Source of the DNA: Aerococcus sp. Group 1
GTDB taxonomy: Bacteria > Bacillota > Bacilli > Lactobacillales > Aerococcaceae
Reading direction: 5' to 3'
Assembly: GCF_000193205.1 (NCBI RefSeq)
Contig: NC_015278.1
Span: 186,001-250,000, forward strand
DNA: 64,000 bases
Position numbers and translations under genes: made by a program
In this document: in pieces, positions 33,238 to 42,762 of the stretch
Layout: each line of letters starts with the position of its first letter
How positions within the stretch are numbered: the stretch's first letter is position 1
Notes under the pieces: generated by a model
The model's input: the letters and a program-made list of their open reading frames with translations, nothing else
Databases searched by the model: none
Told to the model about the DNA's origin: nothing

Positions 33238-35034
33238 ATGGGAGAAAATATTCAATTTACCCCAGGGAAATACAAAACAAAGGCGAAAGGACATAATAGC
33301 GTCTTAGATATGCTGGTGACTTTTTCAGATTCAGCGATCCAAACTATAGATATCGATCAGTCATCCGAGTCGGAAGGACTCTCAGATAAGGTCTTTGAAA
33401 TCATCCCCCAACAAATTGTTGATTACCAAACTTTAAATGTTGATACTGTGTCAGGAGCGACAATTTCTAGTTTGGGAATAATTGAAGGGGTTTCAGAAGC
33501 GGTCAAAGAAGCAGCTGGAGACCAGGCTGTGGAAGTCTTAAAAAATCGTCCTAAACCAGTCATTGAAAAATCTGATGAAAGTATCGAAAAAAATACCGAC
33601 CTGGTCGTTGTTGGTGGGGGAGCAGCCGGTATCAGTGCTGCGCTTAGGGCCTCACAGCTGGGACTTAAAGTTATCCTTGTTGAGAAACAAAGTTTCATCG
33701 GTGGAGCCATCTCGATTAGTGGGGGGAATCAAGTCGTTTATGGCTCACATCTACAGAAAGACTTAGGCGTTACTGAAGATAGTGCAGAAGCCATGGTTGA
33801 AGATTTTAAAGCCAACGGTAACTATGAAAATATCGACGAATTGATTGAACTTTTGGCCAACAATGTTGGTGAAACCACCGACTGGCTCAATCAAGATATC
33901 GGCGTTCAATACGATACCGAAGAAGGACTGCATAACCTACCTGAGTATGCCTATGACCGTGAGCTTGCCTATGAAGACGGTGGTCACGGTTTTGCAACCA
34001 CTGCCCGTCAAGCCTTAGAAGCTAGTGATGTTTTTGTGCTCAAAGAGACTCGAATGAAAGAACTCTTACTGGATCAAGCCGATGCTGTTTCCTCTGCTTC
34101 CGTAAGTGGGGACTCTGACTCTGCCATTCCGCAAGTTGTTGGTGTTAAAGCCCTTGCTGAAGACGGAACTACTTATATTCTTCATGCTAAGAATGTCATT
34201 TTAGCTAGCGGAGGCTACGGAAATAACAAAGAGCTTCTCTCTGAAGAATTAAAAGAAGTCCTTTATTATGGCCCCGCATCTTCAACTGGAGATGCGATTA
34301 AAGTCACCGAAGCTGTGGATGCTGGGACTAGAATGATGAATTACGGGAAAATTTATCCGAATGGGATCGAAGTTTCTCCGGGACGTGCTAAATCTACTAT
34401 TGGAGGAAATATTCCGGTCTTAAAAATGAACGGTATCTTAGTTAATGACCAGGGGCAACGGGTGATTAACGAGAGAGCCACTAACCATGACGTTTTAAAT
34501 GCTTTAATGGCAGAAGACCATAAGATTCTTTATCTCTTACTGGATGCCGAGCGTTTTGCTATTTTCCAAGAGGGAGTGGCTGAAGGTGGGATATCTAAGG
34601 CAGATATCGACAATTGGCTGGCCCAAGATGGTGAATCGACTCCCTTCTTCATTAAAAGGGACTCTTTACAGGAGCTTGAAGACAAGCTAGATTTTCCAGA
34701 AAATAATTTAGTTGAAACGGTTAAGGCCTTTAACCAAGCTGTCGAAACGAAAGAGGACCCTCTAGGCCGAGAAGAGATATTCTTAGAAGAAAAGATCTCC
34801 AATGAAGGCCCTTACTACCTTATTGAACAAAAACCGCGCTTTGCGACCACCATGGGTGGGCTAGTCGTCAACAGTCGACTACAAGTTGAAAATAAGGATG
34901 GTAAGGTAATCCCAGGACTTTACGCAGCTGGTGAAGTGGTTGGTGGAGTAATGGGTACCGACTCGCCTTCAGGAGCCAATAATGCCTGGGCCTTAACTTC
35001 AGGGAAATTAGCTGCAGAAGCGGTTGCTGAATAA
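33238..35034 (+). CDS. Fused FMN-binding/FAD fumarate-reductase-like flavoprotein
   Basis: 598 residues from ATG 33238 (GAGAGGAG upstream); the frame is open further but the upstream part is promoter. Residues 5-95 form an FMN_bind domain with flavinylation motif DTVSGATISS. The FAD_binding_2 part begins at DLVVVGGGAAGISAALRAS (about 120) and includes NVILASGGYGNNKELL, RVINERATNHD and the terminal GGVMGTDSPSGANNAWALTS. There is no signal peptide, so it acts in the cytoplasm. Related enzymes reduce fumarate, urocanate or cinnamate-type enoates as electron sinks. Its place before the shikimate operon suggests a cyclic enoate as substrate; that is inference. Confidence 0.85.
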   Translation: MGENIQFTPGKYKTKAKGHNSVLDMLVTFSDSAIQTIDIDQSSESEGLSDKVFEIIPQQIVDYQTLNVDTVSGATISSLGIIEGVSEAVKEAAGDQAVEVLKNRPKPVIEKSDESIEKNTDLVVVGGGAAGISAALRASQLGLKVILVEKQSFIGGAISISGGNQVVYGSHLQKDLGVTEDSAEAMVEDFKANGNYENIDELIELLANNVGETTDWLNQDIGVQYDTEEGLHNLPEYAYDRELAYEDGGHGFATTARQALEASDVFVLKETRMKELLLDQADAVSSASVSGDSDSAIPQVVGVKALAEDGTTYILHAKNVILASGGYGNNKELLSEELKEVLYYGPASSTGDAIKVTEAVDAGTRMMNYGKIYPNGIEVSPGRAKSTIGGNIPVLKMNGILVNDQGQRVINERATNHDVLNALMAEDHKILYLLLDAERFAIFQEGVAEGGISKADIDNWLAQDGESTPFFIKRDSLQELEDKLDFPENNLVETVKAFNQAVETKEDPLGREEIFLEEKISNEGPYYLIEQKPRFATTMGGLVVNSRLQVENKDGKVIPGLYAAGEVVGGVMGTDSPSGANNAWALTSGKLAAEAVAE

Positions 35035-35055
35035 TTTAAAAGGACTAGCAATTAG

Positions 35056-35092
35056 ACAGTTCTCCTTACGATTAGGGGGAACTGTTTTTTTA
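35056..35092. terminator. Terminator between convergent genes
   Basis: ACAGTTCTCC pairs with GGGGAACTGT (one G-U) and is followed by seven Ts. Confidence 0.75.
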
Positions 35093-35111
35093 ATAGTTCT
35101 TTTTGGATATT

Positions 35112-36002
35112 TTATAGTGAGACTTCCTTTATATATGTAATAAAATCTTCGACGACAGGGGCATGATAAATATCATTGCGGTAGACCATATAGTAGGAAC
35201 GTTTATAGTCGAAATTCTTAATTGGGAGTATGGCTAAAGGATAGTTATTCAATACCTTATTATTAGCGATATAAGCAATGCCAAATCCTTCTGCGACCAG
35301 TCCGGCGACAGTTTCATCCTCATCGACTTCCAAAGAAATACCAATACTATCCCGGATGTTTAAATCGTTGGTAATTTTATCAATAATTGTTCGCATCCCT
35401 GCTTTTTTAGAGAACCATATCTGAGGATAGGCTAGAGTTTCAAAGATATTGACCGCTTTTTTTGCGGCTAAGGGATGGTCTTTAGATGTGATGAGAACAA
35501 TATTTTCTTCAGCAATTTTGACAAAGGAGAGGCTGGGATCATTAACATTAATCTTTGTACAAAAGGCCAAATCGGTCTTTTTATTTTGGACATTTTTTAT
35601 CATTTCACCGCTTAGTCCGTGAGCATTACTAAATTCAAAGCTGATATTTTTTTCGGGATTTTGATCAATGAATTGTCTTGCTAAATGAGGAACTAAGTTA
35701 CTTAGAACTCTTAGTAAATTTAGACGCACTAATCCCTCACCATGGCCCTCCTTTTCTGCCTTGGTGATAGCTAAGTCAAGAATAGCTAATAATTCAGTCA
35801 CATGTCTAAGAAAGTTATTACCTACTCGTGTGATTTTGACATTACGACCGTCTTTTTCAAATAGTTGAATACCTAACTCTGTTTCTAAGGACTTAATAGC
35901 ATTACTGAGTGTGGGCTGAGTGATACGTAATTCCTTAGCAGCTAAGGTGTAGTGTTCATATTTAGCGAGGGTAACGAAATATTTTAGATGGTAAAGATTC
36001 AT
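35112..36002 (-). CDS. LysR-family regulator of the shikimate operon
   Basis: 296 residues. The N-terminal winged helix (HYTLAAKELRITQPTLSNAI, then KSLETELGIQLFEKDGRNVK) is classical LysR, and residues 90-296 form the ligand-binding domain. It diverges from the aroE-like gene at 36268 with a 265-bp gap that holds a dyad and a good promoter, the usual layout for a LysR activator. The inducer is probably shikimate, quinate or a derivative, inferred from the operon. Confidence 0.85.
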   Translation of the reverse strand: MNLYHLKYFVTLAKYEHYTLAAKELRITQPTLSNAIKSLETELGIQLFEKDGRNVKITRVGNNFLRHVTELLAILDLAITKAEKEGHGEGLVRLNLLRVLSNLVPHLARQFIDQNPEKNISFEFSNAHGLSGEMIKNVQNKKTDLAFCTKINVNDPSLSFVKIAEENIVLITSKDHPLAAKKAVNIFETLAYPQIWFSKKAGMRTIIDKITNDLNIRDSIGISLEVDEDETVAGLVAEGFGIAYIANNKVLNNYPLAILPIKNFDYKRSYYMVYRNDIYHAPVVEDFITYIKEVSL

Positions 36003-36073
36003 AACTAATCACTTTCTATTGTACTTTTATTCACTAACTTTTTAAAAGAAATTAAATTTATTAGATGATATAA

Positions 36074-36095
36074 AACCGACTCAGCTTAAGCGGTT
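36074..36095. promoter_or_regulatory. Candidate LysR operator
   Basis: AACCG-N12-CGGTT, a dyad in the divergent gap about 100 bp upstream of the operon promoter. Position and size suit a LysR recognition site. Confidence 0.45.
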
Positions 36096-36193
36096 ACAAT
36101 ATTAAAAATAAAGAACATAGCATGTTATAACTTCTTTCTATAATTTAGCATGATTCATTCAATAAATCTATAGATTAAAGGGTTATTATCAAT

Positions 36194-36222
36194 TTGTTAT
36201 TTGTGAATGTGAAAACTATAAT
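36194..36222 (+). promoter_or_regulatory. Promoter of the shikimate operon
   Basis: TTGTTA, a 17-bp spacer and TATAAT (36217-36222), 45 bp before the ATG at 36268. Confidence 0.65.
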
Positions 36223-36267
36223 TTGAATAGAAAGTAAATTATGAAAAAAGAGAAAGAGGTTATACGA

Positions 36268-37149
36268 ATGACAGAACGTTTAGACGGACATACCTTATTA
36301 ATTTCCTTATTAGCAACACCTATTAGACATAGTAAATCACCAACGATGCATAACGAAGCCTTTGCCAAGCTAAAACTTCCTTATGCCTATCTTGCTTTTG
36401 AAGTAGGAAATGACGAATTAGCCGATGCGATTCAAGGTATCCGGGCTTTAGGGATTCGCGGTTCAAATATTTCTATGCCTAATAAGCAAAAAGTTATTCC
36501 TCTCTTAGATGAACTTGATGAAAGTGCTGAATTGATTGGTGCTGTTAATACAGTAACCAATAAAGATGGGAAAGGGCACCTCGTTGGCTATAACACAGAT
36601 GGTGTTGGAGCGATGAAGGCTTTAGCTGAAGAAGGCGTTGAAGTCAAAGATGCTACAGTAACCTTAGTTGGATGTGGTGGTGCAGGGACAGCTATTGCGG
36701 TACAAGGCGCTCTAGATGGAATTAAAGAATTACATATCTTCAACCAAGATGATGAATTCTACCCTAACGCAGTGAGTGTGGCTGAACGAATTAATCAAAA
36801 AACGAACTGTAAAGCGACTGTTGAATACTTAGAAAATCGTGAAGCGCTGAAAGAAGCCATGGATAAGAGCAGTATCTATATTGATGCCAGTGGAGTAGGG
36901 ATGCATCCGCTTGAAAATGAGTCCGTGATTACTGATCCAAGCTTCTTACGTGAAGACTTAGTGGTCTTTGATACTGTTTATTCACCTGCAGAAACAGAAT
37001 TATTAAAATTTGCCAAGGAACATGGCGTTAAAAAAGCAATCAATGGTTTAGGCATGATGCTTTATCAAGGAGCAGTAGCTTTCAAACACTTCTGTGGTGA
37101 AGACATGCCAGTTGAATATATCCACGAATTACTCTTTAAGGATAATTAA
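36268..37149 (+). CDS. Shikimate/quinate dehydrogenase
   Basis: 293 residues from ATG 36268, after AGAGG; an ATG at 36241 in the same frame has no ribosome site. Substrate-binding residues are in [14 protein letters not shown] and the catalytic lysine is in [27 protein letters not shown] has the conserved Asp. The nucleotide site is [17 protein letters not shown]. The enzyme interconverts shikimate and 3-dehydroshikimate, or quinate and 3-dehydroquinate. Its grouping with a transporter and a type I dehydroquinase, without other aromatic biosynthesis genes, points to catabolism rather than biosynthesis. Confidence 0.85.
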   Translation: MTERLDGHTLLISLLATPIRHSKSPTMHNEAFAKLKLPYAYLAFEVGNDELADAIQGIRALGIRGSNISMPNKQKVIPLLDELDESAELIGAVNTVTNKDGKGHLVGYNTDGVGAMKALAEEGVEVKDATVTLVGCGGAGTAIAVQGALDGIKELHIFNQDDEFYPNAVSVAERINQKTNCKATVEYLENREALKEAMDKSSIYIDASGVGMHPLENESVITDPSFLREDLVVFDTVYSPAETELLKFAKEHGVKKAINGLGMMLYQGAVAFKHFCGEDMPVEYIHELLFKDN

Positions 37150-37182
37150 ATGCTACTTTAATGAAGAAAGTGAGGAAGTAAA

Positions 37183-38400
37183 ATGAGAAATAATCGTTAC
37201 TTGCCCACAGCCTTAGGATTATATATTAACTATATTATCCATGGTATGGGGGTAATCATCATTTCCCAGAACCAGAACATGCTCATGGAGCAATGGGGTA
37301 CTGATTTAGCGGGTATCGGTTCAGTGATTGGTTGGTTAGGTATTGGTCGTTTGATAGCTATTGTTATTTCTGGACCACTCTCAGATAGATTTGGGCGGAA
37401 ACCTTTTGTTTATTTGGGAATGGCAACCTACATGGCTTATTTCTTAGGACTTATTTATAGCCATAGCGTAGCCATGGCCTCTGTTTTTGCCTTAATTGCT
37501 GGTTTATCTAACTCATTCCTAGATTCAGGAACATATCCAGCTTTAATGGAATCCTTCCCTGAAAATGCTGGGACAGCAAACGTTTTGATTAAAGCTTTTG
37601 TACAAATTGGTCAATTCCTCTTGCCATTGATCATTGGTTTCTTAACCAATAACTCCCTATGGTTCGGTTGGTCATTTATTATTGCCGTAGCTGTTTTAGG
37701 AATTAATATGTTAACCATGTGGAGAATGCCTTTCCCGGATGAGGATGCTAAAGAACAAGCGGAAGAAACCGGTGGCGATGACTTTGTTTCTGCAGTTAAA
37801 TTTAAATCAAAACCTAAATGGTATATAGAAGGAATCGCCTTTGTAATCTATGGCTTTATTTCCCAAGCTACCTTTTACTTAATTTCGCAATCATTAAATA
37901 CTTATGGACAAATGGCAGCGGGTTTATCAATGAATGAAGCCAATGCTTTGATGTCTTATTACTCAGTAGGATCCTTACTCTGTGTCTTCGTGACAGCTGT
38001 TGTCGCGACAAAAGTACGTTCAGTAAAACTTGTTGCAGGCTATACTTTCATGTCTTTAGTTGCTGCCGTTTTGATGTGGCTATACCCAACGCCATTGATG
38101 CTTAAAGTTGGTGCCGCAATGATTGGATTCTTTGCTGCTGGTGGTGTTATGCAGTTAGGCTTAACGGTTATGGGAGAAATGTTCCCTCAAGGAAAAGGTA
38201 CCGTCACCAGTATCTTCTATACCTTTGGGAGTGTCGCTTCATGGCTCATCCCTAATATCAGTCCTTGGTTAATTGAAAATTATGATATAAGCGCTGTGAT
38301 GTTATTTGAAGTCATTATCGCTGCGATCGGATTTATCATCGGTGTGATTATCTTTATCCGTTACTATCAAGTCGTTGATACTAGCGAAATGCCAGAATAA
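37183..38400 (+). CDS. MFS transporter, probable shikimate/quinate uptake
   Basis: 405 residues with about 12 membrane segments. The MFS signature GPLSDRFGRKPFVYLG lies between segments 2 and 3, and a hydrophilic central loop (DEDAKEQAEETGGDDFVSAV) splits the halves. It lies 33 bp after the dehydrogenase and 14 bp before the dehydroquinase in one operon. The substrate is inferred from the operon; the sequence alone shows only an MFS carrier. Confidence 0.8.
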   Translation: MRNNRYLPTALGLYINYIIHGMGVIIISQNQNMLMEQWGTDLAGIGSVIGWLGIGRLIAIVISGPLSDRFGRKPFVYLGMATYMAYFLGLIYSHSVAMASVFALIAGLSNSFLDSGTYPALMESFPENAGTANVLIKAFVQIGQFLLPLIIGFLTNNSLWFGWSFIIAVAVLGINMLTMWRMPFPDEDAKEQAEETGGDDFVSAVKFKSKPKWYIEGIAFVIYGFISQATFYLISQSLNTYGQMAAGLSMNEANALMSYYSVGSLLCVFVTAVVATKVRSVKLVAGYTFMSLVAAVLMWLYPTPLMLKVGAAMIGFFAAGGVMQLGLTVMGEMFPQGKGTVTSIFYTFGSVASWLIPNISPWLIENYDISAVMLFEVIIAAIGFIIGVIIFIRYYQVVDTSEMPE

Positions 38401-38414
38401 AAGAAGGAGCAATT

Positions 38415-39173
38415 ATGAAAGAAGTAGTCGTTAAAGACGTTACTATCGGAAAGGGTCGGCCTAAGGTCATTATTCCAGTAGTAGCTAATAGCGAGAAAGC
38501 AATTATCGATACTTTCTCAAAGATCAACCAAGAACCCTGCGATTTAATTGAATGGCGAATTGACCATTTCGATGACGTCTTAGAAGAAGGCGCTGTGGCT
38601 GCTCTAAGTCACAAATTGAAAGGAGCTTGTCCCAAGCCATTGTTAATTACTTTCCGTACGCAACATGAAGGCGGCGCATGCCAATTGGATGATGAGGGCT
38701 ATCAAAAACTCTATCAGACCATTATTGCAGAAGCAGATTTTGAATTATTGGATATCGAAATGATGATGCCTGAAGACATGGTAACTACACTTATTGATCG
38801 GGCTCATCAAAAAGGGATTAAAGTGATTCTAAGTAATCATGATTTTGACAAAACACCGAAAAAGGAAACCATTATCGATCGCCTATCAAGGATGGAAGAA
38901 AAAGGTGCTGATATCGCAAAAATTGCGGTTATGCCTAATGAAAATGCAGATGTCGTGACTCTGCTTAATGCCACCTTTGAGCGTTATCAAGTTGCTGAAA
39001 CACCTTTAATCACCATGTCTATGGGGCAACTAGGGATGGTCAGTCGTTTAGCTGGCGAACTCTTTGGGTCTCAAGCAAGTTTTGGTGCCCTAGGCCAGGT
39101 TTCCGCGCCGGGCCAAGCACCCGTAGAAGATTTGCATAATGTTCTTAATTTATTGACATTAAATGCGGAATAA
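38415..39173 (+). CDS. aroD: 3-Dehydroquinate dehydratase, type I
   Basis: 252 residues. The type I class is clear from CDLIEWRIDHFDDV, the catalytic histidine in VILSNHDFDKTP (about 140) and the Schiff-base lysine in ADIAKIAVMPNENAD (about 169). LITMSMGQLGMVSRLAGELF gives the phosphate-like binding loop. It converts 3-dehydroquinate and 3-dehydroshikimate in either direction. AAGGAG precedes the ATG. It is the third gene of the operon. Confidence 0.9.
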   Translation: MKEVVVKDVTIGKGRPKVIIPVVANSEKAIIDTFSKINQEPCDLIEWRIDHFDDVLEEGAVAALSHKLKGACPKPLLITFRTQHEGGACQLDDEGYQKLYQTIIAEADFELLDIEMMMPEDMVTTLIDRAHQKGIKVILSNHDFDKTPKKETIIDRLSRMEEKGADIAKIAVMPNENADVVTLLNATFERYQVAETPLITMSMGQLGMVSRLAGELFGSQASFGALGQVSAPGQAPVEDLHNVLNLLTLNAE

Positions 39174-39185
39174 TCCATGCAAGTA

Positions 39186-39217
39186 AAAGCCGCTTTCTTA
39201 TGGAGAGCGGCTTTTTG
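39186..39217 (+). terminator. Terminator between aroD and the CitMHS gene
   Basis: AAGCCGCT and AGCGGCTT around a short loop, then TTTTT. It probably attenuates rather than fully separates the downstream transporter gene, which starts 18 bp later. Confidence 0.65.
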
Positions 39218-39234
39218 GGGAAGGAGGAAGAATT

Positions 39235-40593
39235 GTGTTAGCCATTATTGCCTTATTGATGATTTGTACCTTTGTTTATTTCCTATTAAGTCAAAAATTA
39301 ACAGTTGTTGGGTCCTTACTCATTATTCCTTTGGTGTTTGGACTTGGAATCGTTTTATTTACTGATAGTGGATTAGAAGCAGTCTTTAAGTGGATCTATG
39401 AAGGGGTATTCTATAGTATCGATGATGTGACTGGTGAAATTGTTTCCGGGGTTGCACCAGCGGTCTTCTTGATATTATTTGCTATTTTCTATTTTAATAT
39501 GATGCTAGACGTAGGTCTCTTCGATCCTATTATTGAATTTTTTATTAAAGAAATGCGTGGGGACCCTTTACGAGTAACTATACTGACCGTTTGTTCATCG
39601 ATTGCTGTTTCATCGACAGGGGACACCACTACGGCAGTTATCATTTTACTGGCTGCTTTTGTGGACTTGTATAAACAAATGGAGATGCGTTTACCTATAC
39701 TGGCTTTATTAATAATTGGGCCTAATACTATTCTCAATATGCTTCCTTGGGGCGGACCGGCTGCGGTCATTTCCTCAGCTTTAAATATTGAATTAATGGA
39801 TCTTTCTTTTGCTCTGTTTCCAGGGATGACTGGGGGTATCTTGTATACCATTTGTCTGGCCTTCTATTTCGGTTGTAAGGAACGTCAACGCCTCAATTTT
39901 GATAAGGAGGACAAGCTAGATGAAGGCCAAAAAGAAAAAATGCTGGCTTCTATTCGTAATCGTCGAGTAGAGTACAAACGCCCTCACTTGTATTGGGTGA
40001 ATTTATTATTAACTTTAACTATTATTGGACTACTCATGCTAGGCTATGGGCATGGTTCAGTTCTCTTTCTTTTAGGAAGTATCATTGGAGCAACAATCAA
40101 CTTTGGAGATTCTAAAATTGTTATGGATCGGATTCGTGAATATGTAGCTGGTGCCATTGCTCCACCAATGGCGACATTAGGTGCAGGTGCCTTTAGTGGG
40201 ATTCTCTATGGTTCTGGAATGTCTCAGGCCTTAGCTTTCGGAGTAATTAAGGCGATTCCAAGGTTCTTAGGCCAGCATATGGCCTTAGTATATACTTTAA
40301 TTACCATTCCAGGTTTAGTCTTCCTACCGCAAGAAGCTTATTATTTTGGAATTTCGAGTGTGATGGTAAATGTTATGGAACAATTCGGCGTTACACCTTT
40401 ACAAACGGGAGTAGCTTCTATGATTCCTCAAGCTTTTGGGATGATATCTCCAATTATTCCTGCCCTGTATATTTTAACCGCACAAACCCAACAAACTTTC
40501 TTTGAATACCAAAAACGCTACATTAAATATCTCTGGCCTATTTTCGCTATCTTCTGCATCATCTATATATTAACTGGTAGTTTACCGGTATAA
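39235..40593 (+). CDS. CitMHS-family carboxylate transporter
   Basis: 452 residues with about 11-12 membrane segments. GTG start with GAAGGAGGAAG upstream. The sequence SSIAVSSTGDTTTAVIILLA and GPNTILNMLPWGGPAAVISS is typical of the CitMHS family, which moves citrate or other carboxylates with metal ions and protons. As the last gene of the shikimate block it may import or export a hydroxy-carboxylic acid of the pathway. Confidence 0.8.
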   Translation: MLAIIALLMICTFVYFLLSQKLTVVGSLLIIPLVFGLGIVLFTDSGLEAVFKWIYEGVFYSIDDVTGEIVSGVAPAVFLILFAIFYFNMMLDVGLFDPIIEFFIKEMRGDPLRVTILTVCSSIAVSSTGDTTTAVIILLAAFVDLYKQMEMRLPILALLIIGPNTILNMLPWGGPAAVISSALNIELMDLSFALFPGMTGGILYTICLAFYFGCKERQRLNFDKEDKLDEGQKEKMLASIRNRRVEYKRPHLYWVNLLLTLTIIGLLMLGYGHGSVLFLLGSIIGATINFGDSKIVMDRIREYVAGAIAPPMATLGAGAFSGILYGSGMSQALAFGVIKAIPRFLGQHMALVYTLITIPGLVFLPQEAYYFGISSVMVNVMEQFGVTPLQTGVASMIPQAFGMISPIIPALYILTAQTQQTFFEYQKRYIKYLWPIFAIFCIIYILTGSLPV

Positions 40594-40598
40594 AGAAT

Positions 40599-40639
40599 AA
40601 CCGATAAGTACTGAGCGAAGCGGTACTTATCGGTTTTTT
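40599..40639 (+). terminator. Strong intrinsic terminator
   Basis: AACCGATAAGTAC and GTACTTATCGGTT form a perfect 13-bp stem, then a T-run. Confidence 0.85.
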
Positions 40640-40738
40640 AGTTTTGATAACTTAAAATATATTTTAATTATATGTAAAATTTTTCCTGTAATATGTTAAG
40701 TTTATTGAAATACTTTTCCGCTAACGTATCATTATAAA

Positions 40739-40752
40739 TGTAAGCGTTTTAA
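40739..40752 (+). promoter_or_regulatory. cre-like site upstream of the MurNAc operon
   Basis: TGTAAGCGTTTTAA fits the CcpA consensus except at the last positions. It lies directly after a TATAAA box (40733-40738) and 15 bp before the mupG start, a position that would give catabolite repression. Confidence 0.6.
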
Positions 40753-40767
40753 AAGATAGAGGAAAAG

Positions 40768-41841
40768 ATGTTTGGGTTTTCTGTTTATTTAAATAGTAAT
40801 TTAAGTCATGAAGATAGAGCATATATTGGAAGCATGAAACAGGGAGGTTTTCAAGGAGTTTTACTTCGATACAGATTCCAGAGGGAAATCAAGAAAAGTA
40901 TTTCAAACGGCTGCAAGATTTAGCTAGCCTTTGTAAAACGCTACAGCTTAGTTTAATGGTAGATATGTCATTAGCTTCATTAGAGAAGATTGGCATCAGT
41001 TTGGACAAGGTTGAAGTTTTAACTCAATGGGGAATTACTGGAATACGATTAGATGATAGATTTTCTAACGAAGTCATTGCAAAATTGACTCACAAAATTC
41101 ATTTAGGGATAAATGCTTCAACTATTGAAGAAAATGATATCAAGGAAATTATTGCCAACGGAGCAGATAAAGAGTATATCGCTGCTTGGCAAAATTACTA
41201 TCCTCGTCCTTATACCGGACTCGGAGAGGATTACTTTATGCAAAAAAACTAGCTGTTTCATCAGTATGGTTTAACGGTGCAAGCCTTCGTTCCTGGAAAT
41301 CAACCTTATCATGGACCGGTATACCAGGGTTTACCTACCCTTGAGAGGTTAAGAGGGAAGAAACCTTTTGTGGTTAGTTTAACTATGCTTAAACAATATA
41401 ATGTTGACCAGGTTTATCTAAGCGATCCTTATTTATCAAAGCAAAATTTAGAACAATTTTCCTATTATATAAAAGATGGAATTATTCTCTTACAAGGCTC
41501 TTATGATGATAATTATAAAAGCGCTAAGGACCCCTACTTTCAAGAGGTTTAGATGTGTCGTCCAGATGTTAGTGAATACGTAGTCAGGAGTCAATGTGCT
41601 AGAGGAAAAATTACAGATTCTATTGAACCTTCCAATCAAACCTTTCGAAACAAGGGGAGCATCACGGTCGATAACAACTTAGCTGGTAGGTATGAAGGGG
41701 AATTTGAAATTATCAAGAAAGATCTACCTAGTACCCCTTCGTGCCCCTTCAGTCAATGTGATCGGATTGATTACTTCGGAAGATACTCCCCTAATCCAAT
41801 TTATCGGCAGTAAGCAAAAGTATTTAATCCAATGGAGATGA
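40768..41841 (+). pseudogene. MupG-like 6-phospho-N-acetylmuramidase (DUF871), decayed
   Basis: The frame MFGFSVYLNSNLSHEDRAYI starts at 40768. It breaks after about 33 codons (one T lost near 40860), resumes as IQIPEGNQEKYFKRLQDLAS, and is cut by in-frame TAG codons at 41250-41252 and 41550-41552. A further frame change near 41745 is needed to reach the end VNVIGLITSEDTPLIQFIGS. The family splits MurNAc-6-phosphate-containing disaccharide in the cytoplasm. At least four lesions make it a true pseudogene. Confidence 0.8.
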
Positions 41842-41845
41842 TTTC

Positions 41846-42762
41846 ATGTCTAAGGAAGATTTAGCAAAATTAACTACAGAAACAAGAATAAGTCTACTTT
41901 TAGTCTTGATAAGTTATCTGTGTTAGAAGTATTAAAAACTATGAACACGAAAAATGATAATGTTCAGAGCGCCATAAGCAGGGTCTTGCCCAAGATTGAA
42001 GCAGCTATTCAAATGATTGTTGATTCCTTTAATCATGATGGACGCTTAATCTATATGGGCGCTGGGACGAGTGAACGGCTTGGGGTTTTAGATGCGGCAG
42101 AATGTGTCCCTACCTTTGGAACCTCTCCTGATATGGTGGCTGGTCTCATTGCTGGGGGCGAACGAGTAATGACAAAAGGCGTTGAAGGAGCCGAAGATGA
42201 TGAAAAGTTAGGAAAAAATGATTTAAAAGATATTAAGCTAAGTCCGCTAGACACTGTAGTAGGGATCAGTGCCAGTGGAAGAACGCCCTATGTTATGGGC
42301 GGTTTAAAATATGCCAATCAGCTTGGCGCTAAGACGATTGCGCTCTCTTGCAATGATGAATCAGTAATTTCTGCACTAGCTAAAATAAGTATTGAAGTAA
42401 TCGTTGGACCAGAAATATTAACTGGATCTACTCGACTCAAAGCAGGAACAGCACAGAAATTGGTTTTGAATATGTTATCAACGGTTTCAATGATCCAAAT
42501 TGGTAAGGTTTACCAGAATTTAATGATCGATATTAATGTCACCAATGAAAAATTAGAAGATCGGGCGACAAGAATTATCAGTAATATTACTGAAGCTTCT
42601 TATGAGCAAGCACATGAGGCATTAGTAGCTAGTCATTTTAATGTGAAGAATGCGGTCGTGATGTTAGCTGAAAAAGTTTCTTTTGAAGAATCTCAAAATT
42701 TACTCCAAAAAGCAGATGGTTTTATATACAAAATTATTGAAGGCGAGGCTAGGGAAAAATGA
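41846..42762 (+). pseudogene. murQ: N-acetylmuramic acid 6-phosphate etherase, one frameshift
   Basis: The start at 41846 (GGAGATG upstream) gives MSKEDLAKLTTETR and loses frame at AGAATAAG; one more A restores NKSTFSLDKLSVLEVLKTMN, and the remaining 280 codons are intact. The SIS domain has IYMGAGTSERLGVLDAAECV and GISASGRTPYVMGGL. MurQ removes lactate from MurNAc-6-phosphate to give GlcNAc-6-phosphate. Without the first 25 residues the protein may still fold, so this could be a functional gene with a sequencing error. Confidence 0.8.
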
